Notes: generated by a model from the sequence alone, not told the origin. Numbered from the stretch's first letter, positions 53,366 to 63,610 are shown. The stretch: DNA of 64,000 nucleotides from an uncultured delta proteobacterium (GCA_947259215.1 CAMYLJ010000010.1:73891-137890), one strand, 5' to 3'. A program made the numbers and translations.

Positions 53366-55915
53366 TCAGGAAGGCTCCTCGGGCGCAGCGTCGAAGGGCA
53401 GGTCGATCACGAAGGTGGCGCCGCCTCCGGGCTGCGAGTCGACCCGGATGCTGCCGCCGTGTCGCTCCACGATACCGTGGGAGAGCGACAGCCCGAGGCC
53501 CGTGCCCTTGCCTACGTCCTTGGTGGTGAAGAAGGGCTCGAAGAGGCGGTTCTGGATCTCCGGCGGGATGCCCGGTCCGTCGTCGCAGAACTCGAGGCGC
53601 ACGCCGCTGGGGGTCACGCCGGTGCGCACGCGGATGCTGCCGCCGCCCCCGCCGGAGTCCAGGGAGTCGCAGGCGTTCACCAGCAGGTTCATGAAGACCT
53701 GGTTCAGCTGGCCGGCGTAGCAGCGGACCTCCGGTAGCTCGCCGTACTCGCGCTCCACCTGGATCCCCTGCTTGAGGCGCGGCTCCATCAGCGACAAGGT
53801 GCGGTCGATGGCCTCGTTCAGGTCGACCTGCTGCACTTCGGCCTGGTCGAGGCGTGAGAACGTGCGCAGGTCGGCCACGATCTGCTTCACCCGGTCCGTG
53901 CCCTCGCGGCTGCGGGAGAAGAGCTTCTCCAGGGCTTCGCGCATGCGCACCAGCTTGGGATCGTCGACCGGCGCCAGCTTGATCAGCTTCTCGGCGTAGC
54001 CCTCGATGAGCTGCAGGTTGGCGTGCACGAAGCCGATCGGGTTGTTCAGCTCGTGGGCCACGCCGGCCACCAGCTGGCCGAGCGAGACCATTTTCTCGTT
54101 CTGAACCAGCTGCGCCTGGGTGCGCTGGAGCTCCTCGGTGCGCTCCTCCACCCGCGCCTCCAGGGTCTCGTTCAGCTGGGCGATCTCGTCGAAGGCCTTG
54201 GCGTTCTCGATCGCGATCGAGCTCTGGTTGGCCAGGGTGCGTAGGAGCTGGCGGTCGTCATGGCTGAGGCGCTCGCCGGAGACCTTGCGCCCGACGGCGA
54301 TCAGGCCGATCAGGTCCACCCCGAAGAGCACGGGCACCAGGATCCCCACCTCCAGGGTGTCGAAGATCTCCTGGCAGGCGTCGCGCACCTCCGGGTCCGG
54401 CTCGTCGGTGAAGTCGCTGCGCGCCAGCTCGTCGCGGCGCATCCACAGCTGCTTCACGATCGGGTGGTCCCCCGGGATCCGCATCTCCAGATTCTCCTCG
54501 TCCCAGTCGCCCCGGGAGGCGGCCAGGGTGAGGGCGCGCTGGTCGTCGTCGAGGAGCAGCACGAACGCGCGCTCCACGCCCATGGTGTCGGTCAGCGCCA
54601 CCAGGATGCGGTCCACCACCTCCTTGATGGAGAGCATCGAGACCATGGCGTCGGAGATCTCGCGCACCGCGTGGCGGTAGCGGGCGCGGTCGCGGTCGAA
54701 GGTGCGGTCCACCAGCGACTGGAGCCGGTTGCGGATCGGGTTGAAGATCAGGATGGCGAAGAAGACGAAGATCGAGGAGACCAACGGCGAGCGGGTGTCG
54801 ACGCCCCAGCGCCAGCCCACGATGTCCGTGAACGCCACCGTGGCGGCGAACAGGCCCGTCACGCCCAGGGTCACCAGGCCGTAGATCACCGACGAACGCG
54901 CGGCCAGGCGGATGTCGAAGAGCTCGCGGCGCAGCACGCCGTAGGCGACGATCAGCGGAAAGACCACGAACCAGAGCAGCACCGGATACACGGGGAAGGA
55001 CGCCCGGAACAGGACCTGGGCCAGCAGGACGGCGATCACGGGCAGGAAGCCCAGGGCGAAGCCCAGCAGCACCACGTCGGCCCGCTGCGCCGTGGCCTCG
55101 TCGCGCAGGCGCAGGCGCCCGGTGGCGAGCATGGCGAAGCCGAGGAGCGCCGCCCCGATCGAGCAGAAGAACGCGAGGGCGCCGACCACGCCTGGCGGCA
55201 CGCCGAGCGGCACCTCCAGCAGGGCGAAGAGCCCGATCATGGCCGCCGCGATCCAGGGCAGGAGCCGGATGCGCCGGTGGCGCACGATGACGGGCGGCTC
55301 CACCGGGAAGAGGGTGAAGAAGTGGAACGACGACGCGCCGATCAGGCCCAGGGTGAGCATGATCCGCTCGTACGCGGCGGGCTGCAGGTCGGACTCGGTG
55401 GAGGAGAAGAGCATCGCTGCCAGGAAGCAGCACAGCAGCAGGAAGGCCCACGACTCGTCGCGGTCCGGTCGCAGGCGCCACACCAGGAGGCCCACGACCA
55501 GGTACACCCCCCCGGCGAAGAGCATCGCCAGGTAGAGCGGGACCTCCACCACGTTGGGCGCGCCTGACGCATCCAGGGGCAGCAGGTCCACGTGCAGGTC
55601 GCTGCCGTCGTGGCGGTTGAAGACCCAGCGATTGGCGACGCCCGCCTCCAGGGTGTTCCGCCAGGAGAAACGGATGGCGGGGGTGCCGTCGATGCTCGTG
55701 ATCCGCTGCCCGGCCGCGACGCCCGCGGCCTCGGCCGCGGGGCTCGCCCACTGGACGGTCATGACGCCGGCCAGGGCCGAGTAGCTGACCGGCGGCACCA
55801 CGGCGGGCCGCAGCGCCACCTGCGCGCCGAGAGACAGGACGGCCGCGCTGAGTGCCCACGCGACCGCCAGCCAGGCGGTGATGCGGCGGAACCGCTGGGT
55901 CGCGCTCGGGTCCAA
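53366..55915 (-). CDS. Membrane sensor histidine kinase with PDZ-like and GAF domains
   Basis: An 849-residue kinase. In order it has a membrane segment (about 17-38), an extracytoplasmic PDZ-like stretch (SPAAEAAGVAAGQRITSIDG), about eight membrane helices (roughly 130-370), a GAF domain (about 430-570), a coiled coil, a HisKA domain with VAGVAHELNNPIGFVH (phospho-His) and a HATPase domain with NACDSLD, DDGPGIP and GTGLGLSLS. The TTG at 55915, five bases after GGAGGG, is the only start that precedes the first helix with a ribosome site. No response regulator is adjacent. Confidence 0.85.
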   Translation of the reverse strand: MDPSATQRFRRITAWLAVAWALSAAVLSLGAQVALRPAVVPPVSYSALAGVMTVQWASPAAEAAGVAAGQRITSIDGTPAIRFSWRNTLEAGVANRWVFNRHDGSDLHVDLLPLDASGAPNVVEVPLYLAMLFAGGVYLVVGLLVWRLRPDRDESWAFLLLCCFLAAMLFSSTESDLQPAAYERIMLTLGLIGASSFHFFTLFPVEPPVIVRHRRIRLLPWIAAAMIGLFALLEVPLGVPPGVVGALAFFCSIGAALLGFAMLATGRLRLRDEATAQRADVVLLGFALGFLPVIAVLLAQVLFRASFPVYPVLLWFVVFPLIVAYGVLRRELFDIRLAARSSVIYGLVTLGVTGLFAATVAFTDIVGWRWGVDTRSPLVSSIFVFFAILIFNPIRNRLQSLVDRTFDRDRARYRHAVREISDAMVSMLSIKEVVDRILVALTDTMGVERAFVLLLDDDQRALTLAASRGDWDEENLEMRIPGDHPIVKQLWMRRDELARSDFTDEPDPEVRDACQEIFDTLEVGILVPVLFGVDLIGLIAVGRKVSGERLSHDDRQLLRTLANQSSIAIENAKAFDEIAQLNETLEARVEERTEELQRTQAQLVQNEKMVSLGQLVAGVAHELNNPIGFVHANLQLIEGYAEKLIKLAPVDDPKLVRMREALEKLFSRSREGTDRVKQIVADLRTFSRLDQAEVQQVDLNEAIDRTLSLMEPRLKQGIQVEREYGELPEVRCYAGQLNQVFMNLLVNACDSLDSGGGGGSIRVRTGVTPSGVRLEFCDDGPGIPPEIQNRLFEPFFTTKDVGKGTGLGLSLSHGIVERHGGSIRVDSQPGGGATFVIDLPFDAAPEEPS

Positions 55916-56027
55916 CGAGCCCTCCGTGTCCCCGCGGGAGGGTAGCCGAGCTGCGGCGGGACTGGCAGCGGCCGCCTGCGGCGGCGAGACTCCGACCGCC
56001 GGCGGATCGCGAGCGAGGAGACAGGCG

Positions 56028-57275
56028 ATGATCGAGTGGAGCGAGCAGCACCAGATGATCCGCGACGTAGTCCAGCGGTTCATCCGGGAGGAGGTGGTCC
56101 CCCATCTGGAGGATCTCGAGCACGGGGACCTGCCCCCCTACGACATCCTGCGCAAGATGTTCGCCACCTTCGGCATGAGCGAGCTCGCGCGCCAGCGCTT
56201 CGACCGCCAGGTCGCCAAGGCCGAGCAGGCCGAGGCCGGCGAGATCCCGAAAGAGGAGGCCCGCAAGCGCGAGGGCGACGGCACGGGTGACGGCGCCGCC
56301 ATGCAGCTCATCCCGATCATCGAGCTGTGCAGGTACTGCCCGGGCATGGTGACGGCCCTGGGCGTCTCGACCGGGCTGACCGGCGCCGCCGTGATGGGCA
56401 AGGGCACGGTCGCCCAGAAGAAGCGCTGGGGCCTCGACCTGCTGACCCTGGACAAGATCGGCGCCTGGGCCATCACGGAGCCGGGCTCCGGCTCCGACGC
56501 CTTCGGCGGCATGAAGTCGAGCGCCCGGCGCGAGGGCGACGAGTTCGTGCTGAACGGCAGCAAGACCTTCATCACCAACGGCCCCTACGCCGATACCATC
56601 GTCTTCATCTGCAAGCTGGACGAGCCGGGCGTCGATTCCCGCGACCGCAAGATCCTGCACTTCGTGCTGGAGAAGGGCATGCCCGGACTCACCCAGAGCA
56701 AGCCGATGAAGAAGATGGGCCTGCACTCGTCGCCCACCGGCGAGCTCTTCCTCCAGGACGTGCGCGTCGGCATGGACCGGCTGCTGGGCGAGGAGAAGGC
56801 CCTCGAGAGCAAGGCGGGCGAGGGACGCCAGGCGTCCAAGGCCACCTTCCAGATGGAGCGCTCGGGCGTGGCCGCCATGGCGCTCGGGATCGTGGAGCGC
56901 TGTCTCGAGCTGTCCGTGAAGTACGCCAAGGAGCGCGTGCAGTGGGACCAGCCCATCGGCGAGTACCAGCTGATCCAGGAGAAGCTGGCGCGGATGGAGG
57001 TGGCGCGCATGAACCTCCAGAACCTGGTGTTCCGCACCGTGGAGCTCTCGGCCCAGGGCAAGTCCATGAGCTTCGGCGAGGCCTCGGCCATGAAGCTCTA
57101 CGCCGCGCGAGCGGCGGTGGAGGTGGCGATGGAGGCCGTGCAGGTCTACGGCGGCAACGGCTACATGGCCGAGTACCACGTGGAGCAGCTGGCCCGCGAC
57201 GCCAAGGTGCTCCAGATCTACGCCGGCACCGACGAGATCCAGATCCGCGCGATCGCCCGGGACTTGTTGGCGTAG
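56028..57275 (+). CDS. Acyl-CoA dehydrogenase
   Basis: An FAD-dependent dehydrogenase of 415 residues for 2,3-oxidation of an acyl-CoA. It shows AWAITEPGSGSDAFGG, NGSKTFITNG, the helix MERSGVAAMALGI, and YGGNGYMAEYHVEQLARD near the end. The place of the MCAD catalytic Glu is Ala in IYAGTDEIQ. Glu277 in QMERSG lines up with the base of isovaleryl- and long-chain-type enzymes instead. The ATG at 56028 follows a GAGGAG site. It is a single gene, divergent from the kinase. Confidence 0.9.
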   Translation: MIEWSEQHQMIRDVVQRFIREEVVPHLEDLEHGDLPPYDILRKMFATFGMSELARQRFDRQVAKAEQAEAGEIPKEEARKREGDGTGDGAAMQLIPIIELCRYCPGMVTALGVSTGLTGAAVMGKGTVAQKKRWGLDLLTLDKIGAWAITEPGSGSDAFGGMKSSARREGDEFVLNGSKTFITNGPYADTIVFICKLDEPGVDSRDRKILHFVLEKGMPGLTQSKPMKKMGLHSSPTGELFLQDVRVGMDRLLGEEKALESKAGEGRQASKATFQMERSGVAAMALGIVERCLELSVKYAKERVQWDQPIGEYQLIQEKLARMEVARMNLQNLVFRTVELSAQGKSMSFGEASAMKLYAARAAVEVAMEAVQVYGGNGYMAEYHVEQLARDAKVLQIYAGTDEIQIRAIARDLLA

Positions 57276-57649
57276 GCAGGGCTCGTCGGGCCGCGGGCTG
57301 CTCGGGGTTCGCGAGGCTCAGCGGCTCTTCATCCTCAGCCCTCGCCGGGCTTGGCCCGGCGGCTCGGCCTTCGCTCGCCTGCGGCTCGCTGCGCGCGCCG
57401 CCTCGCGGCGCTTGCGGCCTCGACCTCCGGTGGCGTGTTCGCCCCTGAGTGCGGCAAGTGACGGTCTCTAGCCCTGACCGGGACCGAACGCGCTGTCGGA
57501 GGTGGGGGCTGCAAGCGCGGCGCCTTGCGCCGCGCGCGCAGCGAGCCGAAGGCGAGCGAAGCCCACGATAAATGAGAGCGCACGGGCAACGCGAACCCGG
57601 AGGCGCCCCGCGGCCAGACGGGCCCCGCCTCGCCCCGAGCCGCGTAGCC
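57276..57649. other. 374-bp intergenic region with a long inverted repeat
   Basis: No gene is seen between the acyl-CoA dehydrogenase stop and the esterase stop, which converge here. The space is dominated by the inverted repeat listed separately. The downstream part has additional GC dyads close to the esterase stop. Confidence 0.6.
57369..57561. repeat. Long imperfect inverted repeat between convergent genes
   Basis: A left arm of 47 nt (57369-57415) pairs with a right arm of 51 nt (57511-57561). Blocks such as CTTCGCTCGCCT, CGGCTCGCTGCGCGCG and CGCTTGC match with only small differences and a short indel. The loop is 95 nt. It lies between two convergent genes and could stop transcription from both sides as a long hairpin. 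Alternatively it may be two inverted copies of a species-specific dispersed repeat. Confidence 0.7.
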
Positions 57650-58576
57650 CTACGCCTTCAGCGCCCCCCGCAGCGCCGCCCCGGCCTGGCCCATCGCTTC
57701 CTTCGCCTTGTCCACGAAGTCCGCGAACGAGAAGAAGCCGTGGATCATGCCGTCGTAGCGGGTGCAGGTGACCTTCACGCCCGCGGCCTGGAGCGACTCG
57801 GCGTAGGCCTCGCCTTCGTCGCGCAGCGGGTCGTACTCGGCGGTGATGACGAGCGCAGGCGGCAGGCCGGCGAGATCGGCGCTGAGCGGGCGAACGTACG
57901 GGTCGCGGCGCCGGCTCTCGTCGGGGACGTACTGGTCCCAGAACCACATCATCACGTCGCGGGTCAGCAGGTAACCCTCGGCGTTCTCCAGGAAGGAAGG
58001 GCGTTCGAAGTCGCAGTCGATGACCGGGTAGACGAGTACCTGCTGGGCCACCTCGGGGCCGCTGCGGTCGCGCGCCATCAGGGCGGTGACCGCCGCCAGG
58101 TTGCCCCCGGCGCTGTCGCCCACCAGCGCGATCGGTCCCGGTCGCGCGCCCAGCTGCTCGGCGTGGTCCGAGACCCACTGCGCGGCGGCGTAGCAGTCCT
58201 CGGCGGCCGCCGGGAACGGGTTCTCCGGCGCCAGCCGGTAGTCGACGGAGACGACCGTGCAGCCCGAGGCGTTGGCCAGCTTGCGCGCGGCGCCGTCGTG
58301 GGTATCCAGGTTGCCGATCACCCAGCCGCCGCCGTGGAGGAAGACGACGGGCGGGCCCGCTGCGTCGGCGTCCGGCGCGTACACGCGCACGGGGACGTTC
58401 CCGGCAGGCCCCGGCGCGCTCCGTTCCTCCACCCGGGCCACCGGCTCGGCGGGGAAGGGCAGCTCGGTCGAGTTCTCGTAGAGCTTGCGCAGCTCGATCG
58501 GGGTGGTGCTGTGGACGTCGAGGAGCCCGCTGGGCAGGTTGTCGAGCACGAGCTTCGCCTGGGGATCGAGGGGCAC
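57650..58576 (-). CDS. Alpha/beta hydrolase of the HSL (acetyl-esterase) family
   Basis: An esterase of 308 residues with the hormone-sensitive-lipase signature VVFLHGGGWVIGNLDTHD (oxyanion HGGG), nucleophile elbow GDSAGG, an acid residue in EYDPLRDEG and the triad His in DGMIHGFFSF. A cap region occupies about residues 1-45. The start is a GTG at 58576. It hydrolyses short-chain acyl esters by family. It faces the sigma gene upstream across a 247-bp divergent region. Confidence 0.9.
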   Translation of the reverse strand: MPLDPQAKLVLDNLPSGLLDVHSTTPIELRKLYENSTELPFPAEPVARVEERSAPGPAGNVPVRVYAPDADAAGPPVVFLHGGGWVIGNLDTHDGAARKLANASGCTVVSVDYRLAPENPFPAAAEDCYAAAQWVSDHAEQLGARPGPIALVGDSAGGNLAAVTALMARDRSGPEVAQQVLVYPVIDCDFERPSFLENAEGYLLTRDVMMWFWDQYVPDESRRRDPYVRPLSADLAGLPPALVITAEYDPLRDEGEAYAESLQAAGVKVTCTRYDGMIHGFFSFADFVDKAKEAMGQAGAALRGALKA

Positions 58577-58823
58577 GGTGCGCGAATCTCCATTGGAAGT
58601 GGGGGCAGGCGAGTATAGCGGCGCGTTCCTCCAGGCCCGGTTCGGGCGTGCCGATCCCCTGGGGAGGAACCTCCATCGGCGAAGCAGGCATCAAGGGCTC
58701 GGGCTTCGAGTTGGCTCGGGTAGTGGCGACGAGTCGGCGCGAATCCCCCACCAAGGTCGTGTTCGATGTGGAGCTGGACTAGACTCTCCACTGGACGCGA
58801 CGGGATCGGGGGGTGTCGCCGCG

Positions 58824-59405
58824 TTGTCTCTTCGGACCGAGTCTCGTGAGCTTCTGCTGCCGCGCGTCGCCAAGGGCGATGCGGCGGCCGCGCGGTTGTG
58901 CGTCGAGCGCTGGGGCGACCGCCTCGGCGGTCTCGTGGCGCGATTCGGGCTCTCCGGCGAGGCTGCGGAACGCGCCCTGCGGGCCATCTTCTCGCAGCTC
59001 TGGGACACCGCCCCGAGCTGGCGACCCCGGGACGGGCCCGAGTTCCTCTTCGCGGTGCGGCTGGCCCGTCGCTGGCTGCTGGACCACCGCGAAGCACCGC
59101 CTCCCGCGCCCGATGCGGCCGGCCTGGCCGGCGCTCGCGGGCCTGCGGCGCAGACGGACCTCTTCGGCGAATCCGCCCGCGTGATGCGCGCCGTGGGCGG
59201 CTTGGCCGCGCAGGAGCGCCTCGTGCTGGGGCTCTGCATCCTCCACGCGCAGACCTACGCGCGGATCGGTGAGCTGCTCGGCTGCGACGCCGACGAGGTG
59301 CGCACCGCCGCGCGGCGGGGGCTCCTGCGCGTGCGCGAGCGGCTGCACGCCGACGCGCCGGCGCGCCCGCCGTGGGAACGGCCCCCGGCCGAGGCGCGGC
59401 CGTGA
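58824..59405 (+). CDS. ECF-like RNA polymerase sigma factor
   Basis: A 193-residue protein resembling sigma-70 regions 2 and 4. Region 2 is a diverged helical block (about 20-80, ending in FLFAVRLARRWLLDHRE). Region 4 is clear (about 115-170), with AAQERLVLGLCILHAQTYARIGELLG split by the helix-turn-helix and RGLLRVRERL. No ATG or GTG precedes the conserved part in this frame. The TTG at 58824 is proposed. The stop overlaps the GTG of the next, membrane-anchored gene, the classical sigma/anti-sigma layout. Confidence 0.68.
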   Translation: MSLRTESRELLLPRVAKGDAAAARLCVERWGDRLGGLVARFGLSGEAAERALRAIFSQLWDTAPSWRPRDGPEFLFAVRLARRWLLDHREAPPPAPDAAGLAGARGPAAQTDLFGESARVMRAVGGLAAQERLVLGLCILHAQTYARIGELLGCDADEVRTAARRGLLRVRERLHADAPARPPWERPPAEARP

Positions 59406-59848
59406 CGGCGTCGGCGCCCGATCTCCGCCGCGTCGTCGCCCTGCTGGCGGACCGCGCCCTCGAGGGCCTGGACCCGGGAGAGCAGCAGGAGCTGGACGGG
59501 TTGCTGGAGGCCTTCCCGGACCTCGACGCCGGCGTCCTCGACCGCACCGCGGCGCAGGTCGAGGTCGTCCTCTCGCGCTCCGGCTCGCGCCTGGCAGCCC
59601 CGGTGCGCCGGGTCCTGCTGGAGGACGTCGCGGCGCGCTTCGGCCGGCCGGTCGCCGCCCCGCCCGCTCGCGCCGAGCCGACCCCCACCCGGGTCGAGCC
59701 GGCACGGGGGCAGTCCGCACCGCCGGTCCGGCAGACGGCGCCCGCGCCCTCGCGCCCCTGGACCTGGTTCGGGCTCGCCGCTGCGGTCGGAGCGCTCGTG
59801 ACCCTCGCCGTGCTCTGGCTCGCCGGACTGCTCTCCGGATCGGGATGA
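59402..59848 (+). CDS. Putative membrane-anchored anti-sigma factor
   Basis: A 148-residue protein with an N-terminal cytoplasmic helical region (about 1-80), a proline/alanine/threonine-rich linker and one membrane helix (about 120-143) with almost no periplasmic tail. It starts at a GTG overlapping the sigma-like gene (GTGA), the usual arrangement for an anti-sigma partner. The zinc-binding HxxxCxxC motif of ZAS anti-sigma factors is absent. Role assigned by context only. Confidence 0.6.
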   Translation: MTASAPDLRRVVALLADRALEGLDPGEQQELDGLLEAFPDLDAGVLDRTAAQVEVVLSRSGSRLAAPVRRVLLEDVAARFGRPVAAPPARAEPTPTRVEPARGQSAPPVRQTAPAPSRPWTWFGLAAAVGALVTLAVLWLAGLLSGSG

Positions 59849-60270
59849 ACGAGGCGGACACGCTGGTCGCCGCGTTGGGACTCGAGCCGCATCCCGAGGG
59901 CGGCGCCTACTGCGAGACCTGGCGCCACGCGCCGGGCGGAGGCGGGCGCGGAGCCGGGACCGCGATCTACTACCTGCTGCGCGCGGGCGAGCGGTCGGCG
60001 TGGCATCGCGTCGACGCCACGGAGATCTGGCACTTCTATCGGGGCGCGCCGCTGGTCCTCGAGATCGCACCGGCCGGGGGCCCGCCGCAGCGCCAGACCC
60101 TGGGCCCGGACCTGGCGGCGGGGGAACGCCCGCAGCTCGTCGTGCCCGCCGACGCCTGGCAGAGCGCCCACAGCACCGGCGACTACACACTCGTGGGATG
60201 CACCGTCTCACCGGCGTTCGAGTTCGAGGGCTTCGAGCTGGCCCCGACGGGCTGGAGTCCCCCCGGCTGA
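59845..60270 (+). CDS. Cupin protein of the DUF985 family
   Basis: A 141-residue cupin with the DUF985 layout: N-terminal LGLEPHPEGGAYCETWR, then TAIYYLLRAGERSAWHRVDATEIWHFYRG split over two strands and a second cupin motif near HSTGDYTLVGC and PAFEFEGFEL. The histidines could bind a metal. The ATG overlaps the stop of the anti-sigma-like gene (ATGA), so it may be under the same control. Its enzymatic activity is unknown. Confidence 0.85.
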   Translation: MNEADTLVAALGLEPHPEGGAYCETWRHAPGGGGRGAGTAIYYLLRAGERSAWHRVDATEIWHFYRGAPLVLEIAPAGGPPQRQTLGPDLAAGERPQLVVPADAWQSAHSTGDYTLVGCTVSPAFEFEGFELAPTGWSPPG

Positions 60271-60290
60271 GGGCGCCGGGTGGCCTGGCG

Positions 60291-61337
<1,047 letters not shown>

Positions 61338-61427
61338 TCCGGACTCTCCCGTCGCTTCGTGGCCCGCATCGGCCAGTCGCGGCCGGCACTTGAGCCTCCC
61401 GGTTGCGCCCTGGAGTACCCTCGCTGC

Positions 61428-62540
61428 ATGTCGACGGGCGCGAGCGGTCCGGACGAGACCTACACGGGGGTCGTGGCCCGCCTCGGCGGCGCCATCCTGG
61501 ACGCCCTCGGCGGCCTGGACGAGGCCCAGCGCCGGCTGCACCCGCCGGAGCTGCCCGCCCTGCGGGAGCGGCTGGCCCCGCTGGCCGAGCGCCTCGACGC
61601 GGCCCGCGAGGCCTTCGCCGAGGCGGCGGTGCCCGCCGGCCTCGAGCCGTTCCAGCGCCAGCTCCTGGAGGGGGCGGAGCATGCGAGCGCCGCGGCGCGC
61701 ATGTTCGTCGCCGCGGCCGACCCGGCTTCCGGCGTGGCCCGGGTGCTGGGAAGCCTGCGCCTCCACTGCCGCGCCCAGGAGTCGCTCTACCCACTGCGCC
61801 AGGCGCTGGCGCCCCTGGGTCGCTACTTCGCCGAGGCGTCCTGGCACGAACGGCTCGCCGAGCTCGACCCGGAGCCCGTGGCGGGCGTGGGCGTGGGGAT
61901 CCACGTCGCCGGCGACCCGGAGCGGCCGGACGCCCGCGGTGGCTTCCATCTCTACGTTCCGGAGCGCTACGACCCGCGTGTGGCCTGGCCGCTGGTGGTG
62001 GCGCTCCACGGCGGCTTCGGGCACGGGCGCGACTTCCTGTGGACCTGGCTCCGGGAGGCGCGCTCCCGCGGCGTGCTGCTGCTGGCGCCGACCTCCCGCG
62101 GAACCACCTGGTCGCTCCAGGGACCCGACGTCGACGAGCCCGCCCTGCGGTCCATGATCGAGTACGTCGCGGAGCGCTGGAACGTCGCTGCGGACCGCGT
62201 GCTCCTCACCGGGCTCTCGGACGGCGGCACCTACAGCCTGTTGGCCGGGCTGGCGGAGGCCGCGCCCTACACGCATCTGGCGTGCATCTCCGGCGTTCTC
62301 CACCCGGACAACGCGGCGAACGGCAACCTCGGGCGCGCTGCGGGCCGGCCCGTCTACCTGGCCCACGGGGCCCTCGACTGGATGTTTCCCGTCGGAGTGG
62401 CGCGCGCGGCGCAGGCCGCGCTGACCGAGGCGGGCGCCGACGTCCGCTATCGCGAGATCGCCGACCTCTCCCACACCTATCCCCGGGAAGAGAACGCGCG
62501 CATCCTGGCCTGGTTCGCGCCCGAGCCTTCCGCGGCGTGA
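61428..62540 (+). CDS. Alpha/beta hydrolase (phospholipase/carboxylesterase or PHB-depolymerase-like)
   Basis: A 370-residue protein. The N-terminal 150 residues are helical, and the hydrolase domain follows: VVALHGGFGHGRDF (oxyanion), nucleophile elbow TGLSDGGTYS, then VYLAHGALDWMFP (Asp) and ADLSHTYPR (His). The elbow and the LH-GG pattern match the esterase/PHB-depolymerase group. It is coupled to a downstream M14 carboxypeptidase (GTGA overlap). The substrate is not identifiable. Confidence 0.84.
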   Translation: MSTGASGPDETYTGVVARLGGAILDALGGLDEAQRRLHPPELPALRERLAPLAERLDAAREAFAEAAVPAGLEPFQRQLLEGAEHASAAARMFVAAADPASGVARVLGSLRLHCRAQESLYPLRQALAPLGRYFAEASWHERLAELDPEPVAGVGVGIHVAGDPERPDARGGFHLYVPERYDPRVAWPLVVALHGGFGHGRDFLWTWLREARSRGVLLLAPTSRGTTWSLQGPDVDEPALRSMIEYVAERWNVAADRVLLTGLSDGGTYSLLAGLAEAAPYTHLACISGVLHPDNAANGNLGRAAGRPVYLAHGALDWMFPVGVARAAQAALTEAGADVRYREIADLSHTYPREENARILAWFAPEPSAA

Positions 62541-63610
62541 ACGTGTCCGGCCTCCTCGCTGGCTGCCTGCGGCGGGTGGTGCCGGACCTGTCCCGGAGCG
62601 CGTATCCCTCGCCCGAGCAGGCCCGGCGCGAGGTGGCCGAGCTGGTGGAGCGGCATCCCGAACGGGCGCGGCTGGAGCGGATCGGCACGTCGCGCGAGGG
62701 GCGATCCGTGGATGCGCTCTGCCTCTCGGCGGGGAGTGCGGACGGCCGGCCGCGACTGCTGGTGACGGCGCACATCCACGCCTGCGAGTTCGTCGGCAGC
62801 TACGTGGCCCGGGTGCTCGTCCGGCACCTGCTCGAGGCGTACGGGCGCGATGCCGTGGCGACCCGGGTGCTCGACGAGGCCGCGGTCTGGGTCGCGCCCC
62901 AGCTGAACCCGGACGGCGCCGAGCGGGTGTGGCGCAAGCGGGGCGTGTCGGGGCTCGCTTGGGCGCGATTCACCGCCTCCGGCGTCGACCCGAACCGCAA
63001 CTTCCCCTTCGTCGAGGCCCCCCACGGACCCCGCGCCTGGAACAGCGCTCGCGCGAAGCCCGGCTCGGCCTGGTACCGCGGTCCGGAGCCGCTTTCGGAG
63101 CCGGAGTGCGCTGCGCTGGCACGCCTCGCGCGTCGGGAGCGTTTCTGCGGTGCGCTGAACTTCCACTCGTTCGGCGGCGTCGTCTACATGCCCGAGCCGC
63201 TCGGCCCCGACGCCGAGCGCGTGCGCGAGGCCCTGGCCGCGTTCCAGGGGCCCTTCCAGGCCCAGCAGCGCCACCTGCGCTATCGGCCGGTGCCCGAGCG
63301 TCGCGCCGCCATCGTGGCCCAGCTCGACGCCTTCCTGCTCTACGGCCTCGGTACGCCGAGCGTCACCGTCGAGGTGAGCCGGCCCGGGGCGCACCTGCTC
63401 CAGCCCTGGCACGCAGCCAACCTCTTCTGGTGGGCGAACCCGCCGGACCCGGAGCGCTGGGCGGCCAACGACGTGCCGGCTGCCGCCGTCGCCCTGGACG
63501 AGCTGCGGACCCGCACCGGAGGCGCCCCCCTCACCCCAGCCCACCCCGAGCTGGCAGACGCCATCCCCGACGCCTCACCGCCGCCGGAGCGGCCCCCCGA
63601 GCTGCGGTAG
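62537..63610 (+). CDS. M14-family zinc carboxypeptidase
   Basis: A 357-residue metallocarboxypeptidase. Zinc ligands are His81 and Glu84 (AHIHACEF) and His210 (LNFHSFGG). Substrate-binding Arg154 lies in DPNRNF, and the general base Glu279 in TVEVSRPG. There is no signal peptide, so it is probably cytoplasmic. The C-terminal 50 residues are proline-rich. It starts with a GTG overlapping the esterase stop and may finish degrading the same ester/amide substrate, which is inference. Confidence 0.9.
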   Translation: MNVSGLLAGCLRRVVPDLSRSAYPSPEQARREVAELVERHPERARLERIGTSREGRSVDALCLSAGSADGRPRLLVTAHIHACEFVGSYVARVLVRHLLEAYGRDAVATRVLDEAAVWVAPQLNPDGAERVWRKRGVSGLAWARFTASGVDPNRNFPFVEAPHGPRAWNSARAKPGSAWYRGPEPLSEPECAALARLARRERFCGALNFHSFGGVVYMPEPLGPDAERVREALAAFQGPFQAQQRHLRYRPVPERRAAIVAQLDAFLLYGLGTPSVTVEVSRPGAHLLQPWHAANLFWWANPPDPERWAANDVPAAAVALDELRTRTGGAPLTPAHPELADAIPDASPPPERPPELR

